From Methanomassiliicoccaceae archaeon DOK (GTDB taxonomy: Archaea > Thermoplasmatota > Thermoplasmata > Methanomassiliicoccales > Methanomethylophilaceae), in assembly GCA_009911715.1 (NCBI GenBank), contig CP047880.1, forward strand, positions 682,001 to 746,000: a stretch of DNA of 64,000 bases. The letters run 5' to 3'. The notes beneath the pieces were generated by a model. That model did not search any database. It was not told the origin of the DNA and saw nothing but the letters and a program-made list of their open reading frames with translations. Of the stretch, positions 49,882-57,037 are shown in pieces; position 1 is the first letter of the stretch; each line of letters starts with the position of its first letter. The position numbers and the translations under genes were made by a program.

Positions 49882-50661
49882 ATGCTTAGTTGCGAAGGTG
49901 CAGATTTTAGCAAAGTACTGAAGCGCTACGACATCGACCTTCAGGTCGAGATGACTCCCCAGGAGATGGCTGCAAAGCTGCTCCCCCAGGACCCTGTTTT
50001 CCACAAGGTCGCCGAGGAAGTCATGTACATGAGGTTCAAGACCGTTGGACCCGTCGTCGCCGAGGCCATCAAAGAGAGGAGCCCTCTCGATGTGATCAAC
50101 AACGGACTTGTCGCCGGAATGGAGATCGTGGCCAAACTGTACGCCGAGCACGTTTACTACCTGCCCGAGATCATGATGGCTGCCAAGACCATGGAGATTG
50201 GAATCGCCATCGCCGAGAAGCAGATCCCCGGCGGAAGGGAGGCCAAAGCCACCGTCGTCATGCACGCTGCCGAGGGAGACCCCCACGACATCGGAAAGAA
50301 CATCGCCGCTGTCATGATGAGGTCCGCCGGATACGATGTCATCGACATGGGAAGGGACGTTCCTGTCGTCGACGCCGTCGCTAAATGCGTCGAGGTCAAG
50401 CCCCTGTTCATCTCCGGTACCGCTCTGATGACCACCACCATGACCGCGTTCCCCAGGGTCGCCCAGGGACTCATCGACGCCGGCCTCAACATCCCCATGA
50501 TGGGATGCGGTGGAGCCGTCAACAGGGACTACGCCAACTCCTACGACCTCGGAATCTACTCCGAGAAGGCCCCCCAGACACCTCTGCTCGCCCAGAAGAT
50601 GCTCGAGGGCTACGACTGGAAGAAGATCAGGGAAGAGTGGGACGACATCGTTGGAGCGTGA
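49882..50661 (+). CDS. mtaC: Methanol corrinoid protein MtaC, copy 2
   Basis: A 259-residue paralogue of the copy at 47251 with the same length and B12 motif (GDPHDIGKN). The first 90 residues differ clearly (MLSCEGADFSKVLKRYDIDL), the rest is nearly identical in protein and in large part in DNA. The N-terminal helical part contacts MtaB, so the divergence may tune partner choice. GAGGAGAT lies before the ATG and mtaB2 starts 5 bases after the stop. Confidence 0.95.
   Translation: MLSCEGADFSKVLKRYDIDLQVEMTPQEMAAKLLPQDPVFHKVAEEVMYMRFKTVGPVVAEAIKERSPLDVINNGLVAGMEIVAKLYAEHVYYLPEIMMAAKTMEIGIAIAEKQIPGGREAKATVVMHAAEGDPHDIGKNIAAVMMRSAGYDVIDMGRDVPVVDAVAKCVEVKPLFISGTALMTTTMTAFPRVAQGLIDAGLNIPMMGCGGAVNRDYANSYDLGIYSEKAPQTPLLAQKMLEGYDWKKIREEWDDIVGA
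50155..50351 (+). repeat. Block identical to mtaC1 (197 bp), copy B
   Basis: Partner of 47524-47720; offset 2631 bases. The second shared block is 50370-50543. Confidence 0.8.
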
Positions 50662-50666
50662 TTACA

Positions 50667-52067
50667 ATGGCAGTTACAAGATACACAAAGATGGCATACG
50701 ACTGTGCTGATGACATGGTCTTCGGAAAAGCGAAACAGCCCGTTTCCTACGGATTCGGACTCAAGATCGGAGCCGGAGAGGTCATCCCCGAGGTCAACTA
50801 CGCTCCCAGGCCCGGAACCGAGAAGGACGCCGACAGGCTCAGAAAGGAGTACGTCGACTACATCTCCAAGGACATCCTCAACAGGGCCGTCACCGCCGGA
50901 TTCCCCAACGTCCAGCTCGAGACCGAGTGGGTCTCCCAGATGAACCAGGCCAAGCTGTCCGTCCCCGTCGTCGAGGGCCAGAAGGCCATCTGCGAGAAGT
51001 ACCACGAGGAGTACGGAGTCAACTGCGCCGTGAGGCAGACCATCCCCGACCAGCGTGAGGCCGAGGAGGGACTCAGGCCCGGCATGGGTGGCAAACACGC
51101 CTACCCCGAGGCACTCTTCCAGTGCGCCGAGATCGCCTGTGAGAACGGTGCCGACAACCTCTCCTGTGAGTCCGTCGGAGGAAAAGAGTTCGCTGACTAC
51201 GCCGTCACCAACGGAGACATCGTTGCCTTCCTGTTCGGAGTCGGATACCTCGGATCCATCGACATGACCTACATCTGGAGCGAGTTCTCCGAGATCGCCA
51301 AGAAGAACAAGTGCGTCGCTGGAGGAGACACCAACTGCTCCGGAGCCAACGTTTCCATGTTCATGGCCGGAGGATTCCTCGACAACGATGTCCAGAAGAC
51401 CTTCTCCGCCGTCACCAGGTGCATCTCCGCCGCCAGGACCCTGGCTGCTTGGGAGGCCGGTGCCGTCGGTCCCGACAAGGACTGCGGATACGAGGGAGTC
51501 ATCTGCAAAGCCATCGCCGGAAAGCCCACCGCCCAGGAGGGTAAGAACTGCCAGTGCGCCCACTGCGACCTTCAGGGTAACCTGATCGCCCAGTGCTGCG
51601 ACCTGTGGTCCAACGAGTCCGTCGAGTACCACCCCGAGTTCGGAGGATCCTCCGTCCAGTGCTGGTTCGGATCCCTCGGATACGAGTGCGCTCTGATGAA
51701 CACCGCCACCCAGCTCGGAACCGAGAAGCAGCTCAGGGACATGTACATGTACGCCGACAGGTTCAGAGGACCCGAGGCCTACGTGCTCGCCTACGACCAC
51801 GCCTACGAGGTCGGAAAGGCCATCGCCGAGAACGGCAACGACCTGTACCTCAGGGCCAAGGCCGCTGGACTGACCGGTGCCAAGATCATCCTCAAGGGAT
51901 ACGAGTCCAAGGAGCTCGGACTGACCAACAAGCAGCTCGACACCCTCCAGGACATCATCAAGAAGCTCGAGGCTCTCCCTGACGACACAGACAAGTTCTA
52001 CGACTACTGTGTCAAGGAGTTCAAGGACACCGTTCCTCTGTACAACCCCAAGTCCTACGACCTGTGA
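50667..52067 (+). CDS. mtaB: Methanol:corrinoid methyltransferase MtaB, copy 2
   Basis: A 466-residue paralogue of the first MtaB, starting MAVTRYTKMAYDCADDMVFG, with the same zinc-region Cys (GGDTNCSGANVSMFMAGG) and QCAHCDLQGN segment. Differences cluster in the C-terminal 130 residues and around residues 85-105. Together with mtaC2 it gives the cell a second methanol system, which in Methanosarcina allows different expression under different methanol levels; that such a split operates here is inference. A hairpin terminator follows. Confidence 0.96.
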   Translation: MAVTRYTKMAYDCADDMVFGKAKQPVSYGFGLKIGAGEVIPEVNYAPRPGTEKDADRLRKEYVDYISKDILNRAVTAGFPNVQLETEWVSQMNQAKLSVPVVEGQKAICEKYHEEYGVNCAVRQTIPDQREAEEGLRPGMGGKHAYPEALFQCAEIACENGADNLSCESVGGKEFADYAVTNGDIVAFLFGVGYLGSIDMTYIWSEFSEIAKKNKCVAGGDTNCSGANVSMFMAGGFLDNDVQKTFSAVTRCISAARTLAAWEAGAVGPDKDCGYEGVICKAIAGKPTAQEGKNCQCAHCDLQGNLIAQCCDLWSNESVEYHPEFGGSSVQCWFGSLGYECALMNTATQLGTEKQLRDMYMYADRFRGPEAYVLAYDHAYEVGKAIAENGNDLYLRAKAAGLTGAKIILKGYESKELGLTNKQLDTLQDIIKKLEALPDDTDKFYDYCVKEFKDTVPLYNPKSYDL

Positions 52068-52085
52068 GTTCGTACACACTCCAAA

Positions 52086-52111
52086 CCGGATGGGTGTCAT
52101 TTCCCATCCGG
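52086..52111 (+). terminator. Terminator of mtaCB operon 2
   Basis: Nine-base arms CCGGATGGG/CCCATCCGG with an 8-base loop, then CAAACCCCTTCCATTTCTTC, 19 bases after the mtaB2 stop. Confidence 0.75.
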
Positions 52112-52181
52112 CAAACCCCTTCCATTTCTTCGAATCTGGCTCAGTAATGTTTATAGCCAGTCAGCCCCGTCCAGATATGCT

Positions 52182-52583
52182 ATGACAACACTGCTGGCAT
52201 ATGATGGCAGACCCAGCTGCAAACGCGCTCTGGACTATGCCATCAGGTATGCTGTCAACTTCAACGAGCCGCTCTACATCCTGACCGTTGTATCCAAGGA
52301 CAAGATGGATCCGGAGGATCCGGACCCCACCGTCCGCGAGTACATGGAGGCAGCCCAGAAGAAGGCGTCCGCAGAGGGCGCCATCGTCCATTCGATCATC
52401 GAGACCGGCAAAGCGGACGAGATGGTTCTCGACGTCGCCGACCGTTTCAACTGCGAAACCATCGTGGTCGGGAGGTCTGACAGGTCGTCTCTGGACAGGC
52501 TGTTCCTGGGCAGCGTGTCGGATTACGTTATCAAGAATGCCGAGTGCACCGTGATCCTGGTCACCGATGGGGACAGGGACTGA
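52182..52583 (+). CDS. Universal stress protein (UspA family)
   Basis: A 133-residue single-domain Usp. It starts TTLLAYDGRPSCKRALDYA (conserved Asp near the start) and ends with the ATP-binding pattern G-R-S-D-R-S-S-L-D-R-L-F-L-G-S-V-S plus ILV strand, so it probably binds ATP. The leaderless start is about 25 bases after ATGTTTATAGCC. It may act in starvation or stress survival; the partner is unknown. Confidence 0.9.
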   Translation: MTTLLAYDGRPSCKRALDYAIRYAVNFNEPLYILTVVSKDKMDPEDPDPTVREYMEAAQKKASAEGAIVHSIIETGKADEMVLDVADRFNCETIVVGRSDRSSLDRLFLGSVSDYVIKNAECTVILVTDGDRD

Positions 52584-52589
52584 GTCGGA

Positions 52590-53348
52590 TCACCTTGACG
52601 CGGTGAAGAAGAATCTCTCATACCTCATCAGAATCCTCCCGTCCGATGCGGGCTTGTACGCCGCCTCCAGACGTTGAAGGATCTCGTTCTTGAGCCTGTT
52701 CCCTTCGGACTCATCCAGGGCATCCAGGTACGGTCTCAGGTGGGTACCGCTTTTCCATTCCACGAGTTCCACGTGGGACTTCAGGGCATGGTAGTACGTC
52801 GTAGTCCACATCTCGAAAGAGTCCGAGCATCCGGCAAGGATCCTGTAGTAGTCATCCGGGGAGAGTGTTCCGTGCCTGCGTGGCTTCCCCTCGGAGTAGT
52901 GCCACACCGGCAGAGAGGCCACCTCCTCGCATATGATCGAAACGGGTTCTGTATCGTTCATGGGGATCTGCACCGCCAGCGTCCCGTGTTATTCGAGACG
53001 TCCCATCAGCCATGGGATCAGAGTGTCATGGTCGTCGATCCATTGTATGCAGGAGTTAGAGAAGATCAGGTCGTAGCCCCCGGGGATCCCCCGGGCATCC
53101 ATCACCTCGAACGTGACGTCCGGGAGCCTCTCCCGGGCCTGTGACACCATCTCCGGGGAGCTGTCGATCCCCAGTATCTCCGCATCAGGGAATGCCCTGC
53201 GGAGCACCTCCGTACTGTTGCCGGGCCCGCAGCCGATGTCGATGACCGAACGCGGCCTCAGTCCTGATATGCGGGAGACGAGGTCGATGGCGGGCAAAGT
53301 GCGCTCACGGTCGAAGCGGGTGTAGTCCGAGGGACTCCAGGAGAACAT
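52590..53348 (-). pseudogene. tam: Trans-aconitate methyltransferase-like gene broken by a stop
   Basis: Two frames in the same register make one Tam-like SAM methyltransferase. The N-terminal part (WSPSDYTRFDRERTLPAIDL, then VIDIGCGPGNST, the SAM motif I) ends at a TAA (52989-52991). The C-terminal part resumes at once (HGTLAVQIPMNDTEP) and runs to MRYERFFFTAS. One base change (a sense codon to TAA) explains it. A GTG at 52973 could start the second half, but a lone C-terminal half has no SAM site. It is either a true pseudogene or a sequencing error; TAA is not a recoded codon. Confidence 0.75.
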
Positions 53349-53366
53349 GAAAGTAAAAGGAAGGGT

Positions 53367-53382
53367 GGGGCCCGAAGGCCCC
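53367..53382 (-). terminator. Terminator of the Hsp70 operon
   Basis: GGGGCC-CGAA-GGCCCC, followed on the minus strand by ACCCTTCCTTTTACTTTC. It closes the five-gene chaperone operon. Confidence 0.7.
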
Positions 53383-53390
53383 TTGTGAAA

Positions 53391-54968
53391 TCAGTTGGCG
53401 TTGCTGACCTTCTCCATCAGTCCCTGGGACTTGGCGATGGCGTCGGCGGACATCTTCAGGTCGTTCTCGATCTGGTAGTCCGTGTGCTGGTCCATGCAGT
53501 CCACGGAGGCGATCAGGATACCCTCGTCGGTGGCCGTGAACTTCACGGTGATGGGGGTGTTCTTGGTCACATCCATCGGAAGCTCCATCATGAACTCTCC
53601 GACGGGGGCTCCGTCGATGACGGCGGTCTTCTTGCCCTCCTCGTCGTTCATGGCAGCATCCTCGTAGATCTCGACCTTGATGGTGGACTGTCCGTCATCG
53701 ACCGGGTAGTAGGTCTTGATGGACTCGATGGGCAGGACCTCGTTCCTGAAGATGATGTTGGAGATCATCTCGGTTCCGTCCTCGTACATGGCCTTGATTC
53801 CGAAGGTCTTGCTCAGGACGTTGTGGACGCTGAGGACTCCCTCGATGGGCTCGGCGGGGGCCCCGGTCTCCGGGTTCACGGGTGTGCCCTCGGGGATCAT
53901 GGAGTTGGACTTGGCGAACAGGGCCGCTCCCTTGGCGACGGACTGGTCGGGGTCGAACACCTTGATGTCGGCGTCGGGGTATTTCGCGGAGATGGCGTTC
54001 TTGACCTGGGGCATCCTGGAGGAACCTCCGACGAGGATGACCTCGTCGATGTCTCCCATGGAGAAGCTCTTGGATGCGAGCACGCGGTCGATGATCTCGA
54101 TGGTCGTCTGGATCAGACCCGCGGATGCGGCCTCGAACTCGTCCCTGGTGATGGTGAACACGATCTTCTGTCCCTCTACGGTCAGGGTTCCCTTGGTGGA
54201 CTCGGCTGTGGAGAGCCTCTTCTTGATGGTCTCGGAGTCGTTGACGAGGGTCTGTTTGATGTCCTCGTCCTCGTCGAGGGTCTCGATGTCGATTCCGGAC
54301 TCCTCGGCGACCTTCTCCTTGATGATCTTCGAGATCACGGCGTCCCAGTCCTTTCCTCCCAGGAGCCTCTCTCCGTCGGTGGCGACGGCGGTGAACGAGG
54401 ATCCGTCGATCTCGAGGATGGTGACATCGAAGGTTCCTCCTCCGAGGTCGTAGACCAGGACCCTCTTCTTCCCGTCGGCGGCGTTTCCGAATCCGAAGGA
54501 GATCGCGGCCGCGGTGGGCTCGTTGATGACGGTGACGTCGTCGAGACCGGCGATGGTTCCGGCGGTCTTGGTGGCATCCCTCTCGTTCTGTCCGAAGTAG
54601 GCGGGGCATGTGATGACGGCTTTCTTGACATCGCAGCCGTGGTTCTCGTTGAAGTCGTTGATCATCTTCCTGAGGATGACCGCGGAGAGCATGATGGGGT
54701 TGTACTTCTCCCCGTCGATGTCCACCTCGTAGTCGGTTCCCATCTGCCTCTTGATGGAGGTGATGATCCTCTCGGGGGGATACATCATGGCCATGTCCTT
54801 CGCCGGGGATCCGACGATGATCTCTCCGTTCTCGTTGAAGAGGATGACGGACGGTGTTGTGTCTTCCTGTTCGAAGTTTTTCTCAACAACCGGGTCCCCA
54901 TCCTCGTCGATATAGGCAAGGCACGAGTAGGTCGTACCGAGGTCGATACCGATGCAGTAGTCTGTCAT
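53391..54968 (-). CDS. Hsp70-family protein without lid
   Basis: A 525-residue Hsp70. The nucleotide-binding domain (residues 1-345) has IGIDLGTTYSCLAY, VYDLGGGTFDVTI and ILVGGSSRMPQ; the beta substrate-binding part follows to about residue 500, and the helical lid is nearly absent (ends EKVSNAN). It differs clearly from canonical DnaK. It is the last gene of the operon; the ATG overlaps the GrpE-like stop. Together with that GrpE-like factor it may form a dedicated chaperone pair for the proteins encoded upstream. Confidence 0.88.
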   Translation of the reverse strand: MTDYCIGIDLGTTYSCLAYIDEDGDPVVEKNFEQEDTTPSVILFNENGEIIVGSPAKDMAMMYPPERIITSIKRQMGTDYEVDIDGEKYNPIMLSAVILRKMINDFNENHGCDVKKAVITCPAYFGQNERDATKTAGTIAGLDDVTVINEPTAAAISFGFGNAADGKKRVLVYDLGGGTFDVTILEIDGSSFTAVATDGERLLGGKDWDAVISKIIKEKVAEESGIDIETLDEDEDIKQTLVNDSETIKKRLSTAESTKGTLTVEGQKIVFTITRDEFEAASAGLIQTTIEIIDRVLASKSFSMGDIDEVILVGGSSRMPQVKNAISAKYPDADIKVFDPDQSVAKGAALFAKSNSMIPEGTPVNPETGAPAEPIEGVLSVHNVLSKTFGIKAMYEDGTEMISNIIFRNEVLPIESIKTYYPVDDGQSTIKVEIYEDAAMNDEEGKKTAVIDGAPVGEFMMELPMDVTKNTPITVKFTATDEGILIASVDCMDQHTDYQIENDLKMSADAIAKSQGLMEKVSNAN

Positions 54969-55774
54969 TCTTCTTCCTCCTTGCTGTTTTCAGCCTTGTT
55001 GTCCGCCTCTTCGTTTCCGGCGGGTTCCGAAACCGTTTCGGAAGGTGTTTCTGAAGACGTTTCCTCGGGCGCAGCCAGCTTGGCGTCGTACTTGAAGACC
55101 TTGACCTTCTCCTTGAGGAGGACCTTGTCCCCGATCTTGTACCCGTCCGAGAGCCTCTCGGCGATCATGCCGTCCTTGTCCGCCTCGCCGGTCGGCACGA
55201 CGCCGACGATGCGATGGTGGAGCGTGTTGAGCCTGTCGTATGGGAAGGCGCCGATGAACACGCCCCCGTCCGTTAGGATGTTCTCCATGTCGACGCTGTA
55301 GGCCTCGAAGCTGGAGAGCACCGTCTCGGCACTCATCTCGTCTATGCGCTCCCTCATTCCCTGGCAGAGCTTGAAGAAGTCCTCCCTCATCACTGAGACG
55401 GCCTCCATCGCGTTCACCAGGGCCTTGTATCCCGCTTCGGCGTCGCGTTTGGACACGGCCGCCGTCACGGATTTGAACTGTTCCCTTGTGGTCATGTACT
55501 GGGACATGTCCGGCATGGCCGGCTCGCTGTCCCTCAGGTCCTCAACGAGGTACCTGATCCTGATCAGCTCGGTCTCCAGGTCCTTCATGGAGGTCCTTAT
55601 GTCGAAGTCGTCCTCGGGGAGCTCCCTCGGGCTTCTGTCTTCGACCTCGTAGTCCTCCGTGTCGTCGGTGACCTCGTCGATCCTCTCCTCTCCGGACCCC
55701 TCGTCGGGGTCCTCGCGCTCCTCCTTGGGCTGGAACCCGTTGATGAGGAAGTTCTTCAGCTTGTTCTCGTCCAT
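54965..55774 (-). CDS. GrpE-like nucleotide exchange factor, divergent
   Basis: A 269-residue protein. Acidic, disordered N-terminus (DEGSGEERIDEVTDDTEDYE), a long helical middle (residues 65-165) and a beta-head that resembles GrpE: HHRIVGVVPTGEADKDG, then LSDGYKIGDKVLLKEKVKV, the place where GrpE contacts Hsp70. A Glu/Lys-rich tail follows. It overlaps the Hsp70 gene by 4 bases and the GTPase gene by 1. The call rests on the C-terminal motif and the neighbour; overall similarity to GrpE is weak. Confidence 0.72.
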   Translation of the reverse strand: MDENKLKNFLINGFQPKEEREDPDEGSGEERIDEVTDDTEDYEVEDRSPRELPEDDFDIRTSMKDLETELIRIRYLVEDLRDSEPAMPDMSQYMTTREQFKSVTAAVSKRDAEAGYKALVNAMEAVSVMREDFFKLCQGMRERIDEMSAETVLSSFEAYSVDMENILTDGGVFIGAFPYDRLNTLHHRIVGVVPTGEADKDGMIAERLSDGYKIGDKVLLKEKVKVFKYDAKLAAPEETSSETPSETVSEPAGNEEADNKAENSKEEEE

Positions 55775-57036
55775 CACTGTCCCTCCCTGTTGAGGAGCCA
55801 GATGAATGGGTCCTCCACCCTCATCGGTGACACTCCCCTCGGCAGGCTGCTGCCGGTGGGGTTGCACCCGAGGGCGGACACGGCGAAGTAGCAGTGCTCC
55901 CTGAACCCGTTCACTATCTGGATGAAGTTGTCCCCGAGGCATCTGCGCAGGTACTCCTCGAGCTCGGCGTCGATCTGGTCGAAGTTCTCCTTGTCGAACT
56001 TGCCGTGCTTGCGGGGGATGTGCAGGGCGGAGCTGGGTCCGAAGAGGACCTTGTCCTCCTCCTCGTTCTCGGGCGCCTTGAAGAGCACGTCGCTCTTGGT
56101 CAGACACACGGCCAGCGGTATGTCGATCCTCTCCTTCGCCTTCAGCTTCTTGTTGGTGCGGATGATCTGGCATATGTTGTTCAGTATGTCGGATTCGTCC
56201 GGGCCGACCGGGGGCTTGTTGTCGACGTGGATCCTCTGGTTGATGTAGCGCACCTGCAGCGGGTCCACGAGGTAGACTATCCCCGCGGCGTTGGAGATGA
56301 ACGAGTTGAGGCTCAGCGCCATCATCCTGTCGGTGGAGGTGAGGTCCTCCCCGGCGGTGTCGAAGAAGGCGAAGGTGAAGACCTTGGGCTCCTTGGCGTC
56401 GAACATCCTCAGATAGTAGATCAACGGCTCCCTCCCCTCGTCCGACACGTCGAAGGACCTGGTCGGTGGGAGCTTGCGCTTCTCCTCGAAGAGCCTGCGG
56501 TAGTACATGTCCCTGTACTTCAGGGTCGTGTTGTCGGTGGCGGCGTTCAGGACGCCGTTGAACTCCTTGGACACGAAGTTCTTGAGCTGGTTGATCAGGA
56601 CCGCGATGTAGTGGCTCTTGCCCACCCCCTTCGGGCCGAGGATGACGAAGATCTTGTTGCCCTCGTCCTCCGCTCCGGGCGGGATCAGGTTGTGGCACAC
56701 CGGGCAGACCCTGGTGTACACGGGCCTCCTGCAGACGTCGCACAGTCCCGAGGAGTTGCGTATGATGTGCTGCTTCGCGATGACGGCGTTGGGGCTGTTG
56801 GGGTCCTTGCCGTAGAACAGGCTCTTCTCCGGGTCGATCTCGTTCTGGCCGTCCCTGGAGACGTACTTCATGAGCTCGGCGTTCCTGGTGCTCGCGACCG
56901 TGGACGCGAAGGTCTTCGCGCAGGTCTGACCGGAGCACAGGTAGTGCACGTTGGCCATGTCGATCCTGGCGAAGCAGTACGGGCAGATGTACTCCTTGCC
57001 CGACGGCGTCACGGTCTCCTTCTGCTTTCTCATCAT
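55774..57036 (-). CDS. P-loop GTPase with N-terminal zinc ribbons
   Basis: A 420-residue protein. CxxC pairs at the N-terminus (CPYCFARI, CDVCRR, CPVCHN) make zinc ribbons across residues 15-115. A GTPase domain follows: G1 GPKGVGKSHY, G3 FFDTAGEDLTS, G4 CLTKSDVL. It resembles the double-GTPase families described in bacterial conflict and signalling operons, though only one GTPase core is obvious here. Possible targets are the Hsp70 proteins or a membrane complex. The start (Met 1 or 2) is 1 base after the next gene's stop. Confidence 0.78.
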   Translation of the reverse strand: MMRKQKETVTPSGKEYICPYCFARIDMANVHYLCSGQTCAKTFASTVASTRNAELMKYVSRDGQNEIDPEKSLFYGKDPNSPNAVIAKQHIIRNSSGLCDVCRRPVYTRVCPVCHNLIPPGAEDEGNKIFVILGPKGVGKSHYIAVLINQLKNFVSKEFNGVLNAATDNTTLKYRDMYYRRLFEEKRKLPPTRSFDVSDEGREPLIYYLRMFDAKEPKVFTFAFFDTAGEDLTSTDRMMALSLNSFISNAAGIVYLVDPLQVRYINQRIHVDNKPPVGPDESDILNNICQIIRTNKKLKAKERIDIPLAVCLTKSDVLFKAPENEEEDKVLFGPSSALHIPRKHGKFDKENFDQIDAELEEYLRRCLGDNFIQIVNGFREHCYFAVSALGCNPTGSSLPRGVSPMRVEDPFIWLLNREGQ

Positions 57037-57037
57037 G

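Noticed and set aside
50610-52100. 496-codon minus-strand frame opposite mtaB2 (and a similar one opposite mtaB1)
   Set aside because: An antisense by-product of the strongly biased codon use of mtaB; Leu/Val/Gly-rich with no family features.
52590-52973. C-terminal half of tam as a separate gene with GTG start
   Set aside because: Lacks a SAM-binding site and joins exactly in frame to the upstream half; a single nonsense change is simpler.
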